NCBI GenBank assembly: GCA_028280575.1
Contig: JANQLN010000077.1
Span: forward strand, 23,669 to 87,668
Source: Clostridia bacterium
GTDB taxonomy: Bacteria > Bacillota > Clostridia > Acetivibrionales > STF1-152
Direction of reading: 5' to 3'
DNA: 64,000 bases
A program made the translations under genes and the position numbers. Below are positions 10,408 to 21,250 of this stretch, in pieces. Under the pieces are notes generated by a model, which was not told the DNA's origin, ran no database searches, and saw only the letters and a program-made list of their open reading frames with translations. Each line of letters starts with the position of its first letter. Positions within the stretch are counted from its first letter, which is position 1.

Positions 10408-10432
10408 TTTTTATACCTCTCCGATTTTATGC

Positions 10433-10951
10433 TTATATTAATATGATTACAATAGCACTCCCCACAAGTATCCCAAGCCTTCTAAACATCAATTCACTTT
10501 TTTTTCTCTTTTCCTCGGCTTTTTTCACCTGGATTTCAAGCTGGCCGATTGTAAGTCTGATATTCTTTAACTGCCCGTCCAGGTCCGAATTTCCGAGCAT
10601 TTTTCCAAATGAAATCAATATGCTTTCATCCTCCTTTATAAGTGATGTCCTATTTATATTTTTTTTCACAGCCCTTTCCCATGCCAGCGAAGCCGGCATT
10701 TCAGCATTTGAAAGATTACTTACCGTATCTTTAAAAATACCTGTAACAGCATCATCGCAAGTTTTGCTTATTTTTCCGAAGGCTTCATACAAAAGCTCCG
10801 TCAAATAGCAGATACTGTTCTCAAACATCTGAAAATGACCTATCAGCTTTCTCAATTCGGCCGGCCTTTCCGAAAGGTTTGATGATAAAAAATAACCAAA
10901 CATTGTACAGCCTGCCAATACGATAATACTTCCCGCAATCTTAAGAAACAT
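10433..10951 (-). CDS. spoIIIAB: Stage III sporulation protein AB
   Basis: Operon position, GspF-like TM pattern. Confidence 0.92.
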   Translation of the reverse strand: MFLKIAGSIIVLAGCTMFGYFLSSNLSERPAELRKLIGHFQMFENSICYLTELLYEAFGKISKTCDDAVTGIFKDTVSNLSNAEMPASLAWERAVKKNINRTSLIKEDESILISFGKMLGNSDLDGQLKNIRLTIGQLEIQVKKAEEKRKKSELMFRRLGILVGSAIVIILI

Positions 10952-11960
10952 CTTCTATTCTCCTGTATATAAGTTTCATATCCTGACCGTCTACAATTTC
11001 TTCTACCGTACCCGGTCCGTTAATATTACTCAGCACCACATATCTTTCAAACACACGGGACTTTATAAGCTTAAGCACCTCATCCCTGCTTTTCAACTCG
11101 GAAATGTTGTAGCCATGTGCTGAAGTAATTATTTTAACGCCGGCATTTAAGGTTTTTATTATTGCATCAAAATCACCGGAATCACCGATTTCATCAGTAA
11201 CCAAAATATGCGGAGACATGGATCTGATAAGGATTTCCAGGCCGGAAACCTTGGGACAGCAATCAATTACATCCGTTCTTATTCCAACATCGTATTGGGG
11301 GATTCCGTTATAGCAGGATGCTATTTCAGCTCTCTCATCGACTATACCTACCTTCAAGCCCTTTAAGCTGCTAAAGCCGTTACTTAACAGCCTTGATAAA
11401 TCCCTCAATATTGTAGTCTTACCACATTGGGGCGGGGAAACAATCAATGTGTTGAATATATCATTCTCAGCCTTCCGGTTTACCAGATAATTCAATATCT
11501 TTCTGCCGCAGCCTTTTACTTCCCTGGCAATTCTTATATTCAACCCCGAAATATCCTTAAGGGTTTTAATATTTTTGTTATTCACTACTGCTTTACCGGT
11601 AATACCTACTCTATGCCCGCCTTTAAGAGTTATATATCCCATCCTCAGCTCTTCCTGGTATGCATAAATTGAACTTTGGCTCATTAACTCAAGAGTATTT
11701 TGAATGTTTTCCATGCTTGTTACATATGCATTATCATGCTTTTTGGAAAGGATACCGTTTTTTTTTACAAACCAGTCCCCTTCATAGCTTTGAACCATTA
11801 AGGGACGTCCGGCCCTCATTCTTATTTCCTCAATATCATTTACCCTTTCAGTATCCAGGGCCGTCATTATATTGGATACTTCCCGGGTAATATATTTCAA
11901 AACTTCACCATATAATCTTTTGTGTTCCTTCTCTTTTACAAACTTGTCCTGTGTAAGCAC
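10941..11960 (-). CDS. spoIIIAA: Stage III sporulation protein AA (secretion-type ATPase)
   Basis: SPPQCGKTTILRDLSR Walker A, VDERAEIASCYNGIPQ. Confidence 0.95.
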   Translation of the reverse strand: MLTQDKFVKEKEHKRLYGEVLKYITREVSNIMTALDTERVNDIEEIRMRAGRPLMVQSYEGDWFVKKNGILSKKHDNAYVTSMENIQNTLELMSQSSIYAYQEELRMGYITLKGGHRVGITGKAVVNNKNIKTLKDISGLNIRIAREVKGCGRKILNYLVNRKAENDIFNTLIVSPPQCGKTTILRDLSRLLSNGFSSLKGLKVGIVDERAEIASCYNGIPQYDVGIRTDVIDCCPKVSGLEILIRSMSPHILVTDEIGDSGDFDAIIKTLNAGVKIITSAHGYNISELKSRDEVLKLIKSRVFERYVVLSNINGPGTVEEIVDGQDMKLIYRRIEDVS

Positions 11961-12245
11961 TGCCCGGTCCCCCTGAATTAAAAATATCGCTTTAATTTCT
12001 TTGTATCATTTTATTCGCCTTCACAGGAATTATGACAACTATTATATTTTTAAAATAAAATTTTCCGCAAAAAAAAACTCTTATAGCGATTCGGATATGA
12101 AAAAATCATACAATATGTTCCATGTAAACGCCGCAGCAAAATCCCTTTTGTTTTATCAATTTTACTTGCGGCGTCCATGGCCTTAAAGTGAGATACCTTA
12201 ATAAGGTTAAAGATTAATACGGAAATGATATATAGGATGGAGTAT

Positions 12246-12674
12246 TCATTGTTGTTCTTGTTCTTCTTCCTTGCAATCTTCACAATCACACTGCCATACA
12301 ATGTCAATTGCCTTACTACATATAGGGCAATCGATCTGGTCATCCTTTATTGAATCCGGGTCCAGCTCAAAGCTTTCTCCGCAATGGGGACAATTGATTA
12401 ATTTATCCTCCTCATGTGCTTCATCTTTTTCATCTGAATCTTCATAGAGTAATGATTCAATTTCGCCCAGGTCTTCATCAATCTCATCAACCTGGTAACC
12501 GAGCTCTTCCTGGATTTCCTCAATATCATCCACAGCCAGTGCCAGATCATCCATTACATGGATTACTGCTTTAAGCAGTTTAACTTCATTAGTAGAATCA
12601 TCAAGCTCCATACCTTCCGCCAGCCCTTTTAAATATGCAACCTTTTCCTTTAAATCTTTCATAACATCCTCCAA
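12246..12674 (-). CDS. CD1247 N-terminal domain-containing protein with zinc-ribbon-like C-terminus
   Basis: MKDLKEKVAYLKGLAEGMELDDSTNEVKLLKAVIHVMDDLALAVDDIEEIQEELGYQVDEIDEDLGEIE; CPHCGESF and CPICSKAID pairs. Confidence 0.75.
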   Translation of the reverse strand: MEDVMKDLKEKVAYLKGLAEGMELDDSTNEVKLLKAVIHVMDDLALAVDDIEEIQEELGYQVDEIDEDLGEIESLLYEDSDEKDEAHEEDKLINCPHCGESFELDPDSIKDDQIDCPICSKAIDIVWQCDCEDCKEEEQEQQ

Positions 12675-12730
12675 AGATATGTATTTGTTTTTGTCCCGAC
12701 AAGCATTTATTATATGTACCTTTTAAAACC

Positions 12731-13288
12731 TTATGCACGTTCCATGTATTCTCCTGTTCTTGTGTCTATTCTTATTTTTTCTCCCTGTTCAATAAAAAGA
12801 GGAACTTTTATAATTGCACCTGTTTCTACCGTTGCATGTTTGGTAGCACCTGTTGCCGTATCACCCTTAAAACCTGGCTCAGTTTCAACTATTTCAAGCT
12901 CTACAAAAGTCGGCGGCTCAACTCCAAACACGTTGTTTTTATAGGAAAGCACAGTAACAATCATATTTTCTTTGACAAACTTTAGTGCATCTCCCAGCTT
13001 TTCTTTACCGAGAGGCATTTGCTCATAAGTTTCAGTATCCATAAAATAATACAATTCACCGTCATTATATAAATATTCCATTGACTTTTTTTCAATACGG
13101 GCCTTTTGCATTTTGTCGTTGGGGTTAAAGGTTTTTTCAACAGTTGCACCTGTTATTATATTCTTAATCCTGGTTCTGACAAAAGCTGCACCCTTTCCCG
13201 GCTTTACATGCTGGAATTCAATAATCTGAAACAGCTGTCCGTCCATTTCAAAAGTAATCCCATTTTTAAAATCACCTGCTGATATCAT
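12731..13288 (-). CDS. efp: Elongation factor P
   Basis: [44 protein letters not shown]. Confidence 0.98.
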   Translation of the reverse strand: MISAGDFKNGITFEMDGQLFQIIEFQHVKPGKGAAFVRTRIKNIITGATVEKTFNPNDKMQKARIEKKSMEYLYNDGELYYFMDTETYEQMPLGKEKLGDALKFVKENMIVTVLSYKNNVFGVEPPTFVELEIVETEPGFKGDTATGATKHATVETGAIIKVPLFIEQGEKIRIDTRTGEYMERA

Positions 13289-13427
13289 TACTATACCTCC
13301 GTTATACTACATATAGATTATTTAACTTTATTAATATATACCTATTCCTTCACTTTTTCAAGTAGTATATAATTTTGAGCATTCCCCATTTTCAGAACTG
13401 ATAATATTTATGTGTATAATGAAACAT

Positions 13428-14489
13428 TTATAAAATTATCATCTCTCTTCTTGCTCCTGTTAAAACATCAGCGGTTCCGTCCTTGAATGCTACCATATCT
13501 TCAATTCTGACTCCGCCTTTATTACTAATGTAAATACCGGGTTCTATAGTAAAAACCATCCCGTCTGTAACTACAGACTCTCCGTGGGGAGATATTCTTG
13601 GCATTTCATGAATTTCAATCCCCACCCCATGTCCGAGTCCATGTCCAAAATACCCGCCAAATCCTGCTTTTATAATATATTCTCGGGCCAGTATATCTAT
13701 TTGTTTTCCCTTCATACCTGCGGCGGCAGTCTCTTTGGCTAATTCCAATGCCCCTAAAACCGTGTAATATATCTTTTTCATTTCATCATCAGGCTTATTG
13801 ACAAATACGGTACGTGTAATGTCCGAACAATATCCTTTATAAAGCGCTCCAAAGTCCATAGTAACCGTATCACCGGATTCTATCAGCTTTTCCGAAGCTA
13901 TTCCATGGGGAAGTGACGCCCTGCTGCCTGACGCAACAATTGTATTAAATGAAGGTCCCAGTGCCCCGTTTTTTTTCATAAAATACTCCAATTCCGCACT
14001 CACTTCGGTTTCTCTGACTCCTGGTTTTATGTAATCCAGAATATGCTCAAAAGCCATGTCTGCAATTTTTACAGCTTTCCTGATTATTTCAATTTCATCT
14101 TCATCTTTTACCCTTCTCATAGCCTCAATTGTCCGGCCGATTGGGACCATTTCTACTTTAATCTTTTCCCTGTATTCATTATACTGGTTAAAAGTCATAT
14201 ACCTGTCTTCAAAACCTATTTTCTTTATGGCTTTTGAAAACAATATGTCCTTGATAAAAACCAGCGGACTTACCTTGTATTCGTGTATTTCATAGAGAGG
14301 GCACTGGTAAGAAGCCTGTTCGGTGTACCGGGAGTCGGTAATAAGAACCCTTAAATTTTCTCCTATCAGTAAAACAGCTTCACTTCCCGTAAAGCCTGAC
14401 AAATACATGATATTTTCAGGTTTTTTAACCAAAACGGCACTTAAATCCAGTTCATTTACAAGCTTTTCAATCCTTCTTTCATAATTCAT
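13428..14489 (-). CDS. pepP: Xaa-Pro aminopeptidase (M24 family)
   Basis: DFGALYKGYCSDITRT, GHGLGHGVGIEIHEMP, FTIEPGIY. Confidence 0.93.
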   Translation of the reverse strand: MNYERRIEKLVNELDLSAVLVKKPENIMYLSGFTGSEAVLLIGENLRVLITDSRYTEQASYQCPLYEIHEYKVSPLVFIKDILFSKAIKKIGFEDRYMTFNQYNEYREKIKVEMVPIGRTIEAMRRVKDEDEIEIIRKAVKIADMAFEHILDYIKPGVRETEVSAELEYFMKKNGALGPSFNTIVASGSRASLPHGIASEKLIESGDTVTMDFGALYKGYCSDITRTVFVNKPDDEMKKIYYTVLGALELAKETAAAGMKGKQIDILAREYIIKAGFGGYFGHGLGHGVGIEIHEMPRISPHGESVVTDGMVFTIEPGIYISNKGGVRIEDMVAFKDGTADVLTGARREMIIL

Positions 14490-14937
14490 TCTTATTCCCT
14501 CCGGAAATCATTTGTGCCGCCGCATAAAGTGCCACAAGGTAACCTTTTGTCCCTAAACCGCTTATTTGTCCCATACACACGGGAGCTATCACGGAAGTTT
14601 TCCGAAATTCTTCTCTGCAATGTATGTTGGAAATATGAATTTCTATAGCAGGTATTTCAACAGCTTTTATTGCGTCCCTGATTGCATAGCTGTAATGTGT
14701 ATAAGCTCCGGGATTTATTATTATAATATCAGCCGTACCCTTAGCACCATGTATTTTATCAATAATTCCACCTTCGTAATTGGACTGGTAAAACTCAACG
14801 GATAAATTCAATTGCCCGGCTTTTTCACAAATGATATCATTTAGTTTATCAAGTGTCATATTCCCGTAAATACTATTTTCCCTTAAACCAAGCAGGTTTA
14901 AATTCGGACCGTTAACAATAAGTACTCTTTTTCCCAA
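14479..14937 (-). CDS. aroQ: Type II 3-dehydroquinate dehydratase
   Basis: VLIVNGPNLNLLGLRENSIYG...INPGAYTHYSYAIRDA. Confidence 0.97.
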   Translation of the reverse strand: MGKRVLIVNGPNLNLLGLRENSIYGNMTLDKLNDIICEKAGQLNLSVEFYQSNYEGGIIDKIHGAKGTADIIIINPGAYTHYSYAIRDAIKAVEIPAIEIHISNIHCREEFRKTSVIAPVCMGQISGLGTKGYLVALYAAAQMISGGNKNEL

Positions 14938-14963
14938 CTTCTTACCTCCATCTTTTTATATAC

Positions 14964-15233
14964 TTACTCCTCATGCCTCGGATTTCTTTTAACAATAACA
15001 GCCGCCTTTGTTATTGCCGCTGTTATATCCACTTCAAACTGCTGTCTGAGTGCATCAATTTTAGAATAAAGCACACCCTTTTCCGTAACAATATATTTGG
15101 GTGGAAGATCGTTTAAAGCAATTGCGGCAATATCATGCCTGCATTTTTCACACTTGCATACATTAATATCATTAAGTATATCCTCTTCCATCTTGATGAC
15201 AACTTCTTCCATATAGTTTCTTAAGCTAAACAT
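14964..15233 (-). CDS. ComFB-family late competence protein
   Basis: NYMEEVV... CKCEKCRHDIAAIALNDLPPKYIVTEKG. Confidence 0.85.
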   Translation of the reverse strand: MFSLRNYMEEVVIKMEEDILNDINVCKCEKCRHDIAAIALNDLPPKYIVTEKGVLYSKIDALRQQFEVDITAAITKAAVIVKRNPRHEE

Positions 15234-15306
15234 ATAACCTCCTCCGCCTTACGCTGTCCAAAAAATCTACTGCAATTCAACCCTAAATTATTCACTTTAC
15301 AGACCG

Positions 15307-16089
15307 CTAATATACATACCAATATATTATATCCCATCCCCAAAGCAGTGTAACAAAGCTTCCCAGTACAATAAAGGGTCCGAAGGGAATAGTGTCTTTC
15401 CTCTTCTTTACACCGGTTGCAATGAGTATCACGCCTATAAGTCCGCCGGCAATAACCGAAATCAATAATGCAAGAATACAAAGCCTCCATCCCAGGAACA
15501 ATCCAATAGGGGCAAACAGTTTTACATCCCCCAGTCCCATGGCACTATCGGTTTTATAGATTATTATTCCAATCAGGAATACAATAAACAGGAATACCGA
15601 CCCCGGTATTATTCCCAGCAGCGGGGTCCACCAATTTGTATCTCCATAAATCTCCATAGGTCTGAATATATTGTACACAAACACCGCCAAACCGCCGTAA
15701 ATCCCTGCAATTACAATACCATTAGGAATTATCATGTGTTTAAGGTCAATGAATACAACGGCCACCAGCAATATCATCAAATAGGCATACATTACAAAAT
15801 CGAATGTGAATCCATATCTATGAAATATCAATACAAACAAAACACCTGTAAGCAATTCCACAATAACATACCTGGGGCTTAACCTTACTCCGCAATACCT
15901 GCATTTTCCTCCAATCATCAAATAACTGAGCACCGGAATCAGGTCATATGCCCTGAGAGTCCTTCCACATGAAGTACAGTGAGATCTAGGAACTGCTACA
16001 GACATATCTTTAGGCGTTCTATATATACAAACGTTAACAAACGAACCTGCGGCAAATCCAAAAGCTAGTACTAAAAAATATGCTAACAT
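15307..16089 (-). CDS. Prepilin peptidase (A24 family)
   Basis: GSFVNVCIYRTP, paired CxxC motifs, MGLGDVKL. Confidence 0.94.
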   Translation of the reverse strand: MLAYFLVLAFGFAAGSFVNVCIYRTPKDMSVAVPRSHCTSCGRTLRAYDLIPVLSYLMIGGKCRYCGVRLSPRYVIVELLTGVLFVLIFHRYGFTFDFVMYAYLMILLVAVVFIDLKHMIIPNGIVIAGIYGGLAVFVYNIFRPMEIYGDTNWWTPLLGIIPGSVFLFIVFLIGIIIYKTDSAMGLGDVKLFAPIGLFLGWRLCILALLISVIAGGLIGVILIATGVKKRKDTIPFGPFIVLGSFVTLLWGWDIIYWYVY

Positions 16090-16163
16090 AACCTGTTACC
16101 TTTTCTTTTATTAATTTATGCCCGCTTAAAAGCAAGCAAGATTTTAGAGGGAAAACCTCTAAT

Positions 16164-16211
16164 CTTATATGGAACGTCTTTATTTTTAGGAATATGGCGT
16201 TACATATAGGT
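16164..16211. repeat. Imperfect palindrome related to the one at 1208-1254
   Basis: CTTATATGGAACGTC...AATATGGCGTTACATATAGG; shares TATATG(G/T)AACG(T/C)C with the 1208 copy. Confidence 0.55.
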
Positions 16212-16247
16212 TTATAATTCTTCAACAGAACTTAAAAATCCTTTGTT

Positions 16248-17168
16248 TTAAAGATAATTTTTAAAAAGTTCCTTTATTATTCTTGCATCTTCTTTGCTTA
16301 TGCTTACATCATTCCATATTTCGTAGGCCTCAATGCCTTGATATATAAGCATTCCCAGTCCATTAACAATTTTGCAGCCTGCTTTTTCCGCCTCCGCTAA
16401 AAGCTTTGTTTTGGGGGGATTATATATAAGGTCATAAACTATTTGTCCTCTTGAGAAAATATTCCCGCTTTCAACAGGCATTGAATCCATATGAGGATGC
16501 ATGCCTGCCGAAGTAGTATTAATAATAATATCGGCTTCCGAAAGCCTGCTTTTAGCTTCGCATGCATTAATTCCAAAAGCTTTGGCTATGTCCGATATAT
16601 TTTTGTTTATATATCCGGCCAGCAGTTCGGCTTTTTCTGCTGTCCTGTTAAGTATGCTGATTCCTTTCGCACCTTCCAGGGCGATCTTTACGCATATTGC
16701 CCTGGAGGACCCGCCTGCTCCTAAAACAACTATATTTTTATCAAAAAAATTTGTTCCCGTTTCCTCCGCAAAATCTCTCTTAAAGCCACTGCAGTCCGTA
16801 TTATACCCGTAAAGCTTTCCATTTACATTCTTAACCGTGTTTACTGCTTCAATAAGCCGTGCTTCCTCCGAAATATTATCCAAAAGCTCCAGGATAGCAT
16901 TTTTATATGGAATTGTAACATTAAATCCAACCAGGCTGCAGGCCTTAAATCCTTCAATTGCTTCTTTCAAACTCTCTTTTTTTACTAAAAAGGGGATATA
17001 TGCTAAATCAATGCCCAGATAAGAGCTTATAGTGTTGTGTATCTGGGGTGATACCGAATGTGCTATTGGATTGCCAATTACACATGCAATTTTCGTTTTA
17101 CCCTTTATTGATTCATTTATCGTCATGCAATATACCTCCAATTTAGTATTCTCCGTTAAAAAAATCAT
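16248..17168 (-). CDS. aroE: Shikimate dehydrogenase
   Basis: GNPIAHSVSPQIHN, GFNVTIPYK, NTDCSGF, VLGAGGSSRA. Confidence 0.96.
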   Translation of the reverse strand: MIFLTENTKLEVYCMTINESIKGKTKIACVIGNPIAHSVSPQIHNTISSYLGIDLAYIPFLVKKESLKEAIEGFKACSLVGFNVTIPYKNAILELLDNISEEARLIEAVNTVKNVNGKLYGYNTDCSGFKRDFAEETGTNFFDKNIVVLGAGGSSRAICVKIALEGAKGISILNRTAEKAELLAGYINKNISDIAKAFGINACEAKSRLSEADIIINTTSAGMHPHMDSMPVESGNIFSRGQIVYDLIYNPPKTKLLAEAEKAGCKIVNGLGMLIYQGIEAYEIWNDVSISKEDARIIKELFKNYL

Positions 17169-17313
17169 AACAACGCAAATCGCTTTAATTTGACTCTTGC
17201 TTTATTTTAAATAACATTATATTATAATATGAATATAGTATATATTACAGTATGGATTATAGCAATCAAATTAAAATTTTATATAAACAAACAAAACGAG
17301 AGGAGTATGGAAA

Positions 17314-18381
17314 GTGTCTAAACATATCAGGATTGAAAAATCAAAGCAGCTTAAAGAAAAACCTGATTGGAATGCCCTTGGATTTGGAAGGAATTTCACT
17401 GATCATATGTTTGTAATGGATTATACAGAAGGTAAGGGATGGCATGATCCGAGAATCATTCCATATGCTCCGTTAAGCCTGGACCCTGCAACAATGGTGC
17501 TCCACTACGGCCAGGCAATATTTGAAGGATTGAAGGCATACAAAGCCATGGATGGAAGAATACTGCTTTTCAGGCCTGGCAGCAATATGGAAAGAATAAA
17601 TGTGTCCAACCAGAGAATGTGTATTCCCCAGATAGATACGGATTTTGCAGTTGAAGCAGTCAAAACGCTGGTCAAGCTTGAGGAGGAATGGATTCCCAAA
17701 GCTGAGGGAACTTCTTTATATATCAGGCCCTTTATAATATCAACCGACCCGTTCCTTGGTGTCAGACCGTCACTGACATACAAATTTATTATAATCCTCT
17801 GTCCGGTAGGAGCATATTACCCCGAAGGATTAAATCCTGTAAAAATATATGTAGAAAACAAATACGTAAGGGCAGTAAAAGGAGGGGTAGGTTTTTCAAA
17901 AACTCCCTGTAACTATGCCGCAAGCCTTAAAGCGCAAATGGAAGCAAATGAAAAAGGTTACACCCAGGTTTTATGGCTTGACGGAATTGAGAGAAAATAT
18001 ATTGAAGAAGTGGGAACCAGCAACGTATTTTTCAAAATTGGCGACGAGGTAATTACACCGGCGCTGGAGGGCACCATACTTAAAGGTATTACCAGGGATT
18101 CAGCCATTCGGTTATTAAAAAGCTGGGGCATTAATGTAATAGAGCGAAGGATTTCAATTGATGAGGTTTTTAAGGCCCATTACAGCGGTAAGCTTGCGGA
18201 AGCCTTTGCCACCGGTACGGCTGCAGTTATTTCTCCAATTGGGGAACTGAACAGGAACGGCAATATTATAACCATAAATGACTTTGAAATCGGTGGGCTT
18301 TCGTCAAGGCTTTACGAAACTATTACAGGTATTCAAAGCGGCCAATTGGAAGACGTAATGAATTGGACTGTTCAAATATAA
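17314..18381 (+). CDS. ilvE: Branched-chain amino acid aminotransferase
   Basis: Class IV aminotransferase; HYGQAIFEGLKAYK, EVGTSNVFF. Confidence 0.95.
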   Translation: MSKHIRIEKSKQLKEKPDWNALGFGRNFTDHMFVMDYTEGKGWHDPRIIPYAPLSLDPATMVLHYGQAIFEGLKAYKAMDGRILLFRPGSNMERINVSNQRMCIPQIDTDFAVEAVKTLVKLEEEWIPKAEGTSLYIRPFIISTDPFLGVRPSLTYKFIIILCPVGAYYPEGLNPVKIYVENKYVRAVKGGVGFSKTPCNYAASLKAQMEANEKGYTQVLWLDGIERKYIEEVGTSNVFFKIGDEVITPALEGTILKGITRDSAIRLLKSWGINVIERRISIDEVFKAHYSGKLAEAFATGTAAVISPIGELNRNGNIITINDFEIGGLSSRLYETITGIQSGQLEDVMNWTVQI

Positions 18382-18467
18382 AGCCGTAAAAAAAGCTCTG
18401 ATAAACTGCATATTTTTACGGACATTTTCATATTGATAAATGATTATAATATAAGGGTTCATTTATT

Positions 18468-19661
18468 ATGGGAAAATGGTACGGGAAAATCAAAAAACCA
18501 ATATTAGCTTCCTTTTGCTTGCTTTTCATTATTTTATTAATATTATATTCAAACACATCCGTCAAATCAGGACTTGAAGGTCTTAACCTCTGGCTTAACA
18601 TAGTCATACCTTCACTGTTTCCCTTTATGACGGCATCATATCTGCTGGTTAAGTCAGGTCTGGTGAAAATCGCGGGCAATATAATGGAACCTTTAATGCG
18701 CCCGGTTTTCAATGTCCCGGGGTCAAGCTCGTTTGCATTTATAATAGGAATCGCCAGCGGTTATCCTTTAGGGGCAAAAATCACATCCCGTCTATGGAAG
18801 GATAAGCTTATTTCCACAAGTGAAGCAGAACGTGTACTGGCATTTTCCAACAATTGCGGACCCTTATTCATAATCGGCTCGGTTGCAGCAGGCATGCTTC
18901 ATAATCAAAGGGCCGGATATATACTTTTAACAAGCCATATCCTGGCAGGCCTCTCAGTTGGAATTCTGCTTAATCTTTTAAGCAGAAAAAAAAGAAACCC
19001 GCATACTCCGGATATTAACAAAAACATGATTATCCGTAAGACTTCAAAGGGTGAAAGCTTTGGCACCCTGCTCAAAGATGCTGTCTTAAGCTCGGTTAAT
19101 ACATTGCTTTTAATAGGAGGATTTATAATACTTTTTTCAGTTATTATAAGTATACTCACACAAACCGGTATAATATCCTCAATTGCTTATATATTAAGTC
19201 CTTTAGCCAGCTTTCTGGGAATTGGTAATGAGCTTTTAATATCAGCCATAAGCGGCTTTTTTGAAATAACCTCGGGTACAAGAATGATAAGTGGCCTGAC
19301 CACAATACCAATCCTGCACAAACTGCCTGCATTAAGCCTTATAATAGGATGGGCAGGCCTTTCCGTCCACTCGCAGGTATTGGGAATTTTAGCAGGAACC
19401 AACCTTAAAATGGGTATTTATATTATTGGTAAATTTCTCCACGGAGCCATATCTGCGTTTTATACATTCCTAATACTGAAATTCACCGATATTACATATT
19501 TAAAACCAATACCGGCTTCCGGTCATCTGGGAGACAACATGAGTAAAATACAACAGCATACATATATAACATTAGGTAAATACATAACCATAATCCTTCT
19601 TCTATTAACAGCAATTATAATTTTATCCAGGAAATTTCACCAAAACAGAAAACTATTTTAA
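18468..19661 (+). CDS. ylbJ: Sporulation integral membrane protein YlbJ
   Basis: Multi-TM nucleoside-transporter/FeoB-gate-like protein, next to coaD/rsmD/recG. Confidence 0.88.
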   Translation: MGKWYGKIKKPILASFCLLFIILLILYSNTSVKSGLEGLNLWLNIVIPSLFPFMTASYLLVKSGLVKIAGNIMEPLMRPVFNVPGSSSFAFIIGIASGYPLGAKITSRLWKDKLISTSEAERVLAFSNNCGPLFIIGSVAAGMLHNQRAGYILLTSHILAGLSVGILLNLLSRKKRNPHTPDINKNMIIRKTSKGESFGTLLKDAVLSSVNTLLLIGGFIILFSVIISILTQTGIISSIAYILSPLASFLGIGNELLISAISGFFEITSGTRMISGLTTIPILHKLPALSLIIGWAGLSVHSQVLGILAGTNLKMGIYIIGKFLHGAISAFYTFLILKFTDITYLKPIPASGHLGDNMSKIQQHTYITLGKYITIILLLLTAIIILSRKFHQNRKLF

Positions 19662-20090
19662 TTCTTCCCTGTTCATGGAAATAACATCAAGTGTGTCGTT
19701 CAAAATCTGTTCAACCTTATTAAGAATGCCATCTGCATATTCTTTAGTCCCCAGCCTGATTTCCCTGGCATTTTTCTGAGCATTGGAAATAATTTCATCA
19801 GCTTGTTCGTATGCCTTTTTAGTAATTTCATGCTCGTCAACAAGGGAAGCTATTTTCCCTTCAGCATCCTGGACAATGCTGTTTGCTTCTTTTTGGGCAT
19901 CCAGAAGTATTTTTTGCCTTTCCTCCTTGATCCACTTTGCCTGTTTGATATCGTCAGGAAGCTTAAGCCTTAATTCTTTTACAATCTCCAGTATTTCCTC
20001 CTTGTCAATCATGGATTTACCGGAAAAAGGTACAGCAACACTCTTTTCAACCAGGTCTTCCAGTGTTTCAAGTATAGATAATATTTCCAT
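19653..20090 (-). CDS. Coiled-coil protein of unknown function, ATP synthase subunit-like
   Basis: EANSIVQDAEGKIASLVDEHEITKKAYEQADEIISNAQKNAREI coiled coil; convergent with ylbJ. Confidence 0.6.
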   Translation of the reverse strand: MEILSILETLEDLVEKSVAVPFSGKSMIDKEEILEIVKELRLKLPDDIKQAKWIKEERQKILLDAQKEANSIVQDAEGKIASLVDEHEITKKAYEQADEIISNAQKNAREIRLGTKEYADGILNKVEQILNDTLDVISMNREELK

Positions 20091-20134
20091 AACAACGTCC
20101 CCCGTGAAGTTATTTATTACTTAAGCAATTTGCT

Positions 20135-20680
20135 CTACTTGGCAGAGAATTTTTCCATAACCTTTTGTTTTATGCAATCAGGTACCAATCCTTCAATATC
20201 CCCTCCATTTTTTGCAAGCTCCTTAACAGCACTGGAACTAAGATAGGAATAATTGACATTTGTCATCATAAACAGTGTTTCTATATTGTAATCAAGCCTC
20301 TTATTAAGAAGAGCCATTTGAAATTCATATTCAAAGTCGGACACTGCCCTTAATCCTTTTACAATGGCCGATGCTTCCTTTCTTTTCGCAAAGTCTATTA
20401 ACAGTCCGTCAAAGCAATCTATTTCAACATCGGGCAAATTAACAAGTGCACAATGCAAAAAACCCATTCTCTCTTCTATTGTAAAGGTTGTCTTCTTAAC
20501 TTTGTTATTCCCAACTGCAACAATTACTTTTTCGCATAATTTCGATGCCCTGCTTATAATATCTATGTGTCCGTTTGTAACCGGGTCAAAGCTCCCCGGG
20601 CATATGCATATTTTCATACTGGGTCCATCTCCTTCAGCATTTTGCTTTTTCACAGGTGTCCTCCTGTTGCAAAACAGCAC
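20135..20680 (-). CDS. coaD: Pantetheine-phosphate adenylyltransferase
   Basis: [23 protein letters not shown]; true start likely MKICICPG. Confidence 0.97.
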   Translation of the reverse strand: MLFCNRRTPVKKQNAEGDGPSMKICICPGSFDPVTNGHIDIISRASKLCEKVIVAVGNNKVKKTTFTIEERMGFLHCALVNLPDVEIDCFDGLLIDFAKRKEASAIVKGLRAVSDFEYEFQMALLNKRLDYNIETLFMMTNVNYSYLSSSAVKELAKNGGDIEGLVPDCIKQKVMEKFSAK

Positions 20681-21247
20681 TTATTTTTCAAGCATTTTTC
20701 CACTAAAAAATGATATTACGGTTCCCCCATACGCCTGTTCCCTGAAAAGAACAAGTTTACCCACAGCTTCCGGTATTTTTTCATCCATATCCCTCTCAAC
20801 TGCAATAATTCCATTTGTTTTAATTATACCATTTTTTTCAATAATATTTAAAGTCTGCAAAACATATCCTTTATTATATGGTGGATCCATTAAAATTATA
20901 TCAAATTTTTTAGCAGAATGCGACATTTTTTGTATAACACCACCGGCAGTGCCTTTTTCAACCTCAGCTTTGCCTGCTAGGCCCGTATGAGCGAGGTTTT
21001 CCTTGATTAAAGCAATGCAAGTACTGCTTTTGTCTGCAAACACGGCGCTGAAAGCACCCCTGCTGAGAGACTCTATTCCAAGGCTGCCGGTACCTGCAAA
21101 AAGGTCAAGAACCTGTGCACCGCCAATATATGATGAAATTATATTAAACAGTGATTCCTTAACCCTGTCCGAAGTTGGCCTGACCATATACCCCTTTGGT
21201 GTTTTAAGCTTATGCCCCTTGGCACTTCCTGAAATTACCCGTAAAAT
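20681..21247 (-). CDS. rsmD: 16S rRNA (guanine(966)-N2)-methyltransferase, probable non-AUG (AUU) start
   Basis: Reading upstream of the first ATG gives LRVISGSAKGHKLKTPKGYMVRPTSDRVKESLFNI, the conserved RsmD N-terminus; MDPPYNKGY motif. Confidence 0.88.
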   Translation of the reverse strand: MLRVISGSAKGHKLKTPKGYMVRPTSDRVKESLFNIISSYIGGAQVLDLFAGTGSLGIESLSRGAFSAVFADKSSTCIALIKENLAHTGLAGKAEVEKGTAGGVIQKMSHSAKKFDIILMDPPYNKGYVLQTLNIIEKNGIIKTNGIIAVERDMDEKIPEAVGKLVLFREQAYGGTVISFFSGKMLEK

Positions 21248-21250
21248 GTT

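Noticed and set aside
12050-12343. 97-aa minus-strand ORF overlapping the CD1247-domain gene
   Set aside because: Overlaps a better-supported gene in another frame and reads through a GC-rich hairpin (CGCCGCAAGTAAAAT...ATTTTGCTGCGGCG)
13289-13430. Possible riboswitch or T-box in the efp-pepP gap or upstream of ilvE (17169-17313)
   Set aside because: No specifier/antiterminator or known aptamer motifs recognisable by eye
15221-15490. 89-aa minus-strand ORF between comFB and the prepilin peptidase
   Set aside because: Out-of-frame overlap with the prepilin peptidase C-terminus, no recognisable domain
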